A stretch of 18,864 nt of DNA from an uncultured Candidatus Melainabacteria bacterium (GTDB taxonomy: Bacteria > Cyanobacteriota > Vampirovibrionia > Gastranaerophilales > Gastranaerophilaceae): NCBI GenBank assembly GCA_934754855.1, contig CAKVJR010000022.1, positions 1 to 18,864 of the forward strand, in the 5' to 3' direction. A program made the position numbers and the translations under genes. Shown here in pieces: positions 13,348 to 18,864 of the stretch (within the stretch, counting starts at the first letter, position 1; each line of letters starts with the position of its first letter). The notes beneath the pieces were generated by a model. The model had not been told where the DNA came from. It was given only the letters and a program-made list of their open reading frames with translations, and searched no databases.

Positions 13348-15717
13348 TCAGCCCAAAATGTACGCTTTCAACTCATCAAACGGCAAATTATTAACCTTCA
13401 AAACATGATTTTTATATTCGTTCAACATTCTTGAAAACTCGTCATATTTAGGGTTTTGGATTAACAAATCTGACTTCATTGAGTGAATTTCCGAAACAGA
13501 AACTTCTCCGTTTTCATTAACTTCAATCTCAGCAAGTCCGCACCCGCCAAGGATTTCAAGCCCCAACTTAATAATTTCATCGTCAAAAATCAATGCCGCT
13601 CTCATCGCTTTTAAAGTCGTTTTTCCTCCGAGCGAAGAGAGTGTATATTTAAGCATTCCCGCCATTTTTGAGAGAATTGACTCGGTTTTTGGAGCGGGAT
13701 AATTCATAAGCAAAATTTCTTTCGCCCCCGAAAAAATAATTTTTTTGAAAAAGTCCAAAGACGGAGGCGTATCAATCAAAATCGCCATATCGCAACTTTT
13801 CGGCATTTCATCTCGTGAAAAAACTTTGCCCTCAGCCTCTTCAAACTTGGCAAAATATTCCACAACATCTTTTTGTTCGGTATAAATCGCAACCGATTTT
13901 TTCGTTCTGTCCAAAAAGTCAACAATCTTGTCATAGCCGCCTTTTTGACATCTGCAATCAATAACTTTTACGGCAGATTTGACGCTTTCTTTCGGTGCAT
14001 TCGGCAAAACAAAGTCCTTAATCAAAAGTTGAACGGACACACGACCATTAAACTCATTTATTTCGGGCGAAAACGCTATTTTTACGGGATCGAATTTTTT
14101 CGCCGGAAACTCAGTCGTATTCCACTTTACGCACTCCAAAAATTTTCCGTTCTTATCGCAACAAATAAATTTCAGGTGATTTTGAAGTTTTCCCATAAAC
14201 TTAAAATCCGCAACCTGCAAATCCTCAATCGCAAATAACGGCGAGGGATTTTCCGCCCCGAAAGGTTCAAGTTTTTTGATATTTTGCACAAAATCAACAG
14301 AAATATCATCAGCCGAAATTTTCAAATCAATATTTAAAATATCAGGCAAAGTTTCACCGTTCGTTTGCCTTTTAACGCTTTCGTCAATGGCTTTTCGGAC
14401 ATCTTCAAACTTCACGACGGTTCCGTCAAACGAAAAACCGCCCGCAAATTCGTGACCGCCACCACCCAAGAACAAATCTTTATTTTCATTAATAATTTTA
14501 TAAATATTAACGCCCTGCAAGCCCCGACACGAACAACGATAAACATCTCCGTCCTTTCGCATTACAAATGCAGGTTTGACATACGCTTCGACCAATTTTG
14601 ATGCCGTTAAACCGATAATGCCGATGTGAGTTTCCTCATCGCAAATCACAATCGAATGTTTATACAAATCAGGGGACGACTCAACAATTTTGGACGCACG
14701 CTTGAAAGCCTCATCACACAAGCGTTGACGGGTTTCATTAATATCATTCAATTTTTTTGTAATTAAATCAATTTCGTATTCATCTTCTGAAATTAACAAC
14801 TTGAATGCCGTTTCAGCCCCGTTTTTTTCCAAACGACCGACAGCATTCAATCTCGGAACAGCAGTAAACGCAACCGTTTCGCTCGTTATATTGGAAAATT
14901 CTTTCAGTCCCGCATTCTCAAAAAGCCTTGTAATCCCCAAATTGACTTTATTTTGAATTGATTTTAAGCCCGAATAAACAATTCGTCTGTTTTCGAGCAA
15001 AAGCGGCACTATATCGCCAATTGTACCCATTGCGGCAATCGGCAGAATTTCCTCAAAAAATTCAGGACAACCATATTCTTCCAAAACAGCCGTCGCAATT
15101 TTCAACGCAACCCCTGCCCCTGAAAGATAACAAAGGCTTTCAATTTCACTTGAAGACAATTTTTCGTTCAAGACACCTTTCGCCTTAGGATTAATAATCG
15201 CAAAGGCTTTCGGCAATTCATCAGGTGCTTCGTGGTGGTCGGAAATTATCACATCTGTTTTAAAAGTTTGAGCAAGATTGACCTCGGCATTGTTTGAAAC
15301 ACCGCAATCCACCGTTATGATTAACTTTGCCTTATGTTTTGAAATCAATTTAATAATGGCATTATTATTAAGACCGTGATTTTCACTATCCCTGTCAGGC
15401 AAGTAATAATCAACGTTTGCACCGATTTTTTTCAACGTTTTATACAAAATCGCCGTACTCGTCACGCCGTCAGTATCAAAATCGCCGTAAATCACCACTT
15501 TTTCCTGATTTTCGACCGCAAATTTTATCCTGTCCAAAACTTTTTTTGCATCATTAAAAACCGAAAACGGCAAATAGTCATATTTTTCGGGATTTAAAAA
15601 TATTTCGGCTTTTTCATCAGTATCAATATTTCTCGAAAGTAACAATTGGGCAAGCAGCGGATTTTCTTTCCCGACGGAGAGATTGCCCGCTATATGACGG
15701 TATTTCCAGAGTTTCAT
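13348..15717 (-). CDS. recJ: Single-stranded-DNA-specific 5'-3' exonuclease RecJ
   Basis: A DHH-superfamily Mn/Mg nuclease in recombination and mismatch repair (family knowledge). Visible motifs are YGDFDTDG at 77-84 with D79, D81 and D83, D137 in TVDCG, SDHH at 159-162, and D235 in GTIGDIVPL. APRLNAVGRL follows at about 286-296, with Ala in place of an expected Ile-type residue nearby. The DHHA1 motif GGGGHEFAGG is at 418-427. An OB-fold region follows to about 560. The final 220 residues make the protein 789 long, near the Bacillus RecJ length and well above the E. coli form (577). The start overlaps the upstream gene by 4 nt (ATGA), so translation is coupled. It is the last gene of the fixC operon. 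Confidence 0.96.
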   Translation of the reverse strand: MKLWKYRHIAGNLSVGKENPLLAQLLLSRNIDTDEKAEIFLNPEKYDYLPFSVFNDAKKVLDRIKFAVENQEKVVIYGDFDTDGVTSTAILYKTLKKIGANVDYYLPDRDSENHGLNNNAIIKLISKHKAKLIITVDCGVSNNAEVNLAQTFKTDVIISDHHEAPDELPKAFAIINPKAKGVLNEKLSSSEIESLCYLSGAGVALKIATAVLEEYGCPEFFEEILPIAAMGTIGDIVPLLLENRRIVYSGLKSIQNKVNLGITRLFENAGLKEFSNITSETVAFTAVPRLNAVGRLEKNGAETAFKLLISEDEYEIDLITKKLNDINETRQRLCDEAFKRASKIVESSPDLYKHSIVICDEETHIGIIGLTASKLVEAYVKPAFVMRKDGDVYRCSCRGLQGVNIYKIINENKDLFLGGGGHEFAGGFSFDGTVVKFEDVRKAIDESVKRQTNGETLPDILNIDLKISADDISVDFVQNIKKLEPFGAENPSPLFAIEDLQVADFKFMGKLQNHLKFICCDKNGKFLECVKWNTTEFPAKKFDPVKIAFSPEINEFNGRVSVQLLIKDFVLPNAPKESVKSAVKVIDCRCQKGGYDKIVDFLDRTKKSVAIYTEQKDVVEYFAKFEEAEGKVFSRDEMPKSCDMAILIDTPPSLDFFKKIIFSGAKEILLMNYPAPKTESILSKMAGMLKYTLSSLGGKTTLKAMRAALIFDDEIIKLGLEILGGCGLAEIEVNENGEVSVSEIHSMKSDLLIQNPKYDEFSRMLNEYKNHVLKVNNLPFDELKAYILG

Positions 15718-16157
15718 AATTTTTTATAATCACCTTCTTGGTAATCGTCGTCCTCGTCATCTTCATCGTCAAAATCCAAATCAGCGTCCGTATCGTCAAT
15801 TTCGGGAACGTCCTTAATCTCGTCAACGACCCATTTTGCCATCTTTTTCGCAACTTCGATTTGTACATCTTCAGAAGATTCTTCGAGCATAGTAATAGCG
15901 GTATGCAAAGTTCTGTCGATGTCATACCAACGGCTGTGACCTTTTTTCATCAAACCGTCATCAACTGCGTCAATCAAATCCTCAACGCTTGAATATTCGC
16001 TATATGCAAGGTTGTGTTCAATAATAATTTTGATAATATTCAGTGCAACCTGAATTTGAGTTTTGTCGTCCGAAAACTCCAAAGTCCGCATTGAACGTGA
16101 CAAGACAGGGTCTTTGTCATACCAACGTCTGACATTTTTGCTGTATTCTTCACGCAT
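15714..16157 (-). CDS. Duplicated-domain acidic protein of unknown function (WYD repeat)
   Basis: 147 residues. Two related copies of a helical unit are visible. Copy one, 10-49, begins RRWYDKDPVL and continues through TQIQVALNIIK. Copy two, 75-114, begins SRWYDIDRTL and continues through VQIEVAKKMAK. The copies are 65 residues apart and share W-Y-D, a Leu/Met-rich helix and an acidic turn before a Q-I-x-V-A helix. The C-terminus (118-147) is almost all Asp/Glu. AAGGAG lies 8 nt before ATG 16157. It stands 18 nt after fixX and overlaps recJ by 4 nt. The name WYD repeat is descriptive only. I do not recognise a known family; its operon partners give no clear hint. Confidence 0.85.
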   Translation of the reverse strand: MREEYSKNVRRWYDKDPVLSRSMRTLEFSDDKTQIQVALNIIKIIIEHNLAYSEYSSVEDLIDAVDDGLMKKGHSRWYDIDRTLHTAITMLEESSEDVQIEVAKKMAKWVVDEIKDVPEIDDTDADLDFDDEDDEDDDYQEGDYKKL

Positions 16158-16175
16158 TCTTCATACTCCTTTTCA

Positions 16176-16460
16176 TTAACCCTGTTTGTATGTTATTCCG
16201 TAACCGGCTTTCGGATACTTCCACACTATCGATTGTTTGTCGCAGGCAACCCTGCACGCTCCGCATTCCAAGCAGTTCTCGAACTTAACGAGCATTCTGT
16301 TGTCCCAGTCTGTCCACTCGTAAACGCCCGCAGGACATACATATTGACAACTTTTATTCTCGCAATTTCGACAGTCCTCTTTGTTCGGAACAAGGTGGGA
16401 AACCACGTCCGGAGAACTTTTTACCGTTTGCAATTTTTCATCTGTGTTTTTATATTCCAT
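16176..16460 (-). CDS. fixX: FixX-type ferredoxin-like protein
   Basis: 94 residues. Two Cys clusters are seen: C30, C33, C38 and C42 (CRNCENKSCQYVC), and C63, C66, C69 and C73 (CLECGACRVAC). The second is a complete 4Fe-4S ligand set. In the FixX family the first cluster is usually degenerate, but here it also has four Cys. The C-terminal KYPKAGYGITYKQG matches the FixX signature. FixX passes electrons between FixC and the quinone or other acceptor. It starts 1 nt after the fixC stop. Confidence 0.93.
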   Translation of the reverse strand: MEYKNTDEKLQTVKSSPDVVSHLVPNKEDCRNCENKSCQYVCPAGVYEWTDWDNRMLVKFENCLECGACRVACDKQSIVWKYPKAGYGITYKQG

Positions 16461-16461
16461 C

Positions 16462-17757
16462 TTATTTTAACACTCCGATAAAGAGTTTGCCAAAATTGAT
16501 AACATCTTTTATCAATCCTTTAATATTTCTCTTTTTAACAAAATTCTTTATGAAACGCTTATACAAAGACTTTCTCGGAATATATCCCGATTCCGTAAAC
16601 ATTTCAAAAAATTCGTTAATTTTTTGAGGGTAAAAACTCAAGAACGAGTATGAATTGTCATGAACCGTTTTTACAACGTCCTTGTAAGTTTTCATATCTT
16701 TATAAAACGATGTTTCTTTAAATTTTTTCTCATAAAGAGAGAGCATTTTTTCCGAAAAATCATTTTTTTCCAATGCTTCAATAGCCGTTTTTGCCGCTAA
16801 CATGCCGCTCATCATCGCAAGGTTTGTACCTTCCCAATGAACATTATTGATAAGCATTGCCGCATCTCCGACAACCATTACGCCATTTCCGTAAAGTTTC
16901 GGCATCGCATTAAACCCACCCTCGGGAATCAAATGTGCAGAATATTCCAAAAGTTCTCCGCCCTTTATTAACGGGGCAATCGAAGAATGTTCCTTCAATC
17001 TGTTCAACAATTCGTTAGGCGTAAGTTTGCGTTTTTTCAACTCGTCCAAATTTACCCCAAGCCCAATAGACACCGAGGTTTTATTCGTATAAATAAATCC
17101 GAGTCCCGTAATTCCTTTCAACGGGCCGCCGATAATTTCAGTAACGCAGCCGCTGCCGTCCGTCAGGTTAAATCTGTCCTCAATAACCTCTTTAGGTAAA
17201 GAAATTACTTCCTTAACACCTATTGCCATTTCACTGTCTTTGATGTTATTTCGCAAGCCGATTTGCTTTGCGAGGAGAGAATTTGCACCGTCGGCAAGAA
17301 TTACGATATCCGCATAAAATTCCTCTTCGTCAGTTTTAATCCCGATAACCTTATCATCTTTAACAATCAATTCTCGAACAACGGTCATCGGAGAATAATA
17401 CGCACCGAGTTCAACTGCACGCTCAACGCACCATTTATCCCACTTTGCACGATTTACAGTATAACTCGTCTGAGATTTTTCATTATTGTATGAAACAGTC
17501 ACGGCGGTTTCTTCATCGGCAATCATATATTTATGGGTTTTGTTAATACGCTCAATCGGGGCTTCTTCCCTGAATTCGGGGTACAAATCTCTTGTCGGAT
17601 AATCATAAACGGCACCGCCAAACATGTTCTTTGCACCCGCATAAGAACCTCTTTCGACGATTACAACCTGTTTTCCGGCACGGGCAAGCGTTATCCCTGC
17701 TGCAACCCCTGCAACACCTGCTCCGACGATTATTACATCTGTTTTATTTGCCGTCAT
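16462..17757 (-). CDS. fixC: FixC-type electron-transfer flavoprotein:quinone oxidoreductase
   Basis: 431 residues, the usual FixC length. The FAD-binding GAGVAG is at 12-17, E35 at the end of the second strand, DGANS at 156-160, and GDAAMLINNVHWEG at 297-310. FixC accepts electrons from the FixAB electron-transfer flavoprotein and, with FixX, delivers them onward; FixABCX can bifurcate electrons (family knowledge). FixA and FixB are not in this window: the gene upstream runs the other way and the downstream genes are fixX, an unknown and recJ. The ribosome-binding region AGGGATAGGAC precedes ATG 17757. A consensus-like promoter lies 27 nt upstream. The C-terminus (about 405-431) is basic and hydrophobic and may help membrane contact. 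Confidence 0.94.
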   Translation of the reverse strand: MTANKTDVIIVGAGVAGVAAGITLARAGKQVVIVERGSYAGAKNMFGGAVYDYPTRDLYPEFREEAPIERINKTHKYMIADEETAVTVSYNNEKSQTSYTVNRAKWDKWCVERAVELGAYYSPMTVVRELIVKDDKVIGIKTDEEEFYADIVILADGANSLLAKQIGLRNNIKDSEMAIGVKEVISLPKEVIEDRFNLTDGSGCVTEIIGGPLKGITGLGFIYTNKTSVSIGLGVNLDELKKRKLTPNELLNRLKEHSSIAPLIKGGELLEYSAHLIPEGGFNAMPKLYGNGVMVVGDAAMLINNVHWEGTNLAMMSGMLAAKTAIEALEKNDFSEKMLSLYEKKFKETSFYKDMKTYKDVVKTVHDNSYSFLSFYPQKINEFFEMFTESGYIPRKSLYKRFIKNFVKKRNIKGLIKDVINFGKLFIGVLK

Positions 17758-17784
17758 GTCCTATCCCTATTTAAAATATTCATA

Positions 17785-17813
17785 ATTATACATTTTTTTT
17801 CAATATTCGGCAA
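17785..17813 (-). promoter_or_regulatory. Promoter of the fixC-fixX-recJ operon
   Basis: Read on the minus strand: -35 TTGCCG (17813-17808), 17-bp spacer, perfect -10 TATAAT (17790-17785), then 27 nt to ATG 17757. It is divergent from the amidase promoter, with the two -35 boxes both reading TTGCCG on their own strands, 29 bp apart. Confidence 0.7.
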
Positions 17814-17842
17814 TGTTGTAAAGTTTAACTTTTTTAAAAATT

Positions 17843-17871
17843 TTGCCGCAATATAAATAATACATCATAAT
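17843..17871 (+). promoter_or_regulatory. Predicted promoter of the amidase gene, leaderless
   Basis: -35 TTGCCG (17843-17848), 17-bp spacer, -10 CATAAT (17866-17871), then 6 nt to ATG 17878. The predicted +1 is the A of the start codon. No Shine-Dalgarno sequence lies between the -10 and the ATG. Confidence 0.6.
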
Positions 17872-17877
17872 TTAACT

Positions 17878-18864
17878 ATGAAAATAATAAAACAATTCTT
17901 ATTACCCTTAATATTATCAACTTTATTTTGTCCTAAAGCCAACGCTCTTGACGTACTTTTTCCACAATCAAATCCCTACAAAACATGGTCACACACGACT
18001 TACATTATGGGAAATGTCAAAAAAGGTGCAGAATTAAAAGTTAACGGCGAAAACACAAAAGTTTGGGAAAACGGTGCATATTGTCACATAATTTCCCCTC
18101 AAGAGGGCGATAACGAGTATAAATTAACAGAAACTTACGAAGACGAAAACGGCAACTCTGTAACAAACGAAAAAATTTTAAAAATTAAAAAATTGGGAAC
18201 TGCAAAAAAAGTTTCACAAGCCCCAACCTCTCCCGATGTTCCGAAAAGAATTTACAATCAAAAACAACCTCAATATACGACTTTTGAAAAACCGAAATTC
18301 GCCTACATAATAACTGACGGAGCACCCGCCCGCTCATATCCCTCCACAAACGGCGAAAGAATTTCCCATCTTCCTCAAAAAACAGTCGTAATTCTCGACG
18401 GAGAATTTAAAAATTGGTACAAAATTCAAACAAAAACAGAACCTCTTTGGGTTTACAAAAATAACGTAAAAGTCTTATACCCGCTCGATAACGACCTTCT
18501 CGTAACTATTCGCCGTGCGGATATTTTTCAAGATGAAGACTTCTCTTACCTGCAAATGACTTTGGACATTCCCGTTCCATACAAACTTACGGAACACGGA
18601 AACGATTTAGAATTGACCGTTTGGGGCATTTACGATATCAACGAACTCAACAAAGTTTTGAAAAAACAAAAAAATCAAAATTGGGCAATAAAAAGTTATG
18701 AGGACAACGCCTTAACCCTTACAACAACTTGCAAAGACGGAATTTGGGGTTATGATGCGACTTACGAAAATTACACATTGGTTCTCAAAAAACGCAAATA
18801 CCCGATAATTTATCCAAATTCCCCGTTAAAAGGCATGACTATTGCCGTTGACGCAGGTCATGGC
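17878..18864 (+). CDS. N-acetylmuramoyl-L-alanine amidase (Amidase_3), 3' end outside window
   Basis: A frame of 329 codons open at the right edge; I translated it by hand and found no stop. A Sec signal peptide (1-24, ending NANA-type KANA) is followed by an Ig/glucodextranase-like beta region with GNVKKGAELKVNGE (41-54). An SH3-like segment (about 142-200) contains PARSYPSTNGERI and WVYKNNVKVL. A long beta-rich region with VWGIYD follows. At the very end begins MTIAVDAGHG (320-329), the start of the zinc-dependent Amidase_3 domain; H328 would be the first zinc ligand. The enzyme cleaves the amide between muramic acid and the stem peptide in the periplasm. It has no Shine-Dalgarno sequence but a leaderless-type promoter. 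The catalytic domain lies beyond the window. Confidence 0.85.
   Translation, partial: MKIIKQFLLPLILSTLFCPKANALDVLFPQSNPYKTWSHTTYIMGNVKKGAELKVNGENTKVWENGAYCHIISPQEGDNEYKLTETYEDENGNSVTNEKILKIKKLGTAKKVSQAPTSPDVPKRIYNQKQPQYTTFEKPKFAYIITDGAPARSYPSTNGERISHLPQKTVVILDGEFKNWYKIQTKTEPLWVYKNNVKVLYPLDNDLLVTIRRADIFQDEDFSYLQMTLDIPVPYKLTEHGNDLELTVWGIYDINELNKVLKKQKNQNWAIKSYEDNALTLTTTCKDGIWGYDATYENYTLVLKKRKYPIIYPNSPLKGMTIAVDAGHG

Overview
The window reads as a chromosomal segment of a low-GC bacterium. The best guess is a non-photosynthetic cyanobacterial relative of the Gastranaerophilales/Melainabacteria type. Four things point there. A radical-SAM protein is fused to its DUF2344 partner and sits directly upstream of an RNase E/G gene, a fusion and order I recall from Cyanobacteria. 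A FixC/FixX electron-transfer pair is present. A PilT-type ATPase and Sec signal peptides suggest a pilus and an envelope. Two small proteins have a look I associate with this lineage. The taxonomic call is inference, because there is no rRNA or ribosomal-protein marker. I saw no tRNA, rRNA, CRISPR array, insertion sequence or phage gene. No intergenic gap exceeds 300 bp.

Layout, left to right. (1) 1-1435, plus strand: the end of a probably abundant helical protein with a strong terminator, a small unknown ORF, the ribosome-assembly GTPase EngB, and a 76-residue Cys-rich protein. A bidirectional terminator at 1450-1477 closes this block. (2) 7001-1499, minus strand, one tightly packed operon: 111-aa unknown, radical-SAM/DUF2344 fusion, RNase E/G with a long disordered RNA-binding-like tail, and a single-pass membrane protein. 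(3) 9707-7101, minus strand: a divergent PilT-family ATPase, a 110-aa acidic unknown, and ferritin with its own promoter; two hairpin terminators separate the last units. (4) 9823-13238, plus strand: an M48 metalloprotease, an exported protein with 24-residue repeats and a DegT-fold aminotransferase-like protein, all overlapping; then a Nudix hydrolase and an exported coiled-coil protein. A bidirectional terminator follows at 13260-13288. (5) 17757-13348, minus strand operon: fixC, fixX, a duplicated-domain acidic protein, and recJ. (6) From 17878, plus strand: the N-terminal part of a cell-wall amidase, cut by the window edge just as its catalytic domain begins.

By function, operon 2 is RNA processing and operon 5 couples flavin/Fe-S electron transfer with DNA repair. 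Blocks 4 and 6 are mostly envelope proteins; six or more products in the window carry Sec signals. The most interesting non-gene signal is a recurrent promoter geometry. Three genes without a Shine-Dalgarno sequence (starts at 344, 7001 and 17878) each have a -10-like hexamer ending exactly 6 nt before the ATG, with a -35-like hexamer 17 bp further upstream. This predicts leaderless mRNAs. Most other operon-leading genes have a recognisable Shine-Dalgarno sequence. The most unusual proteins are the PilT homologue, which has several signature-motif substitutions and a prion-like tail, and the RNase E/G tail with twin AT-hook-like basic motifs.
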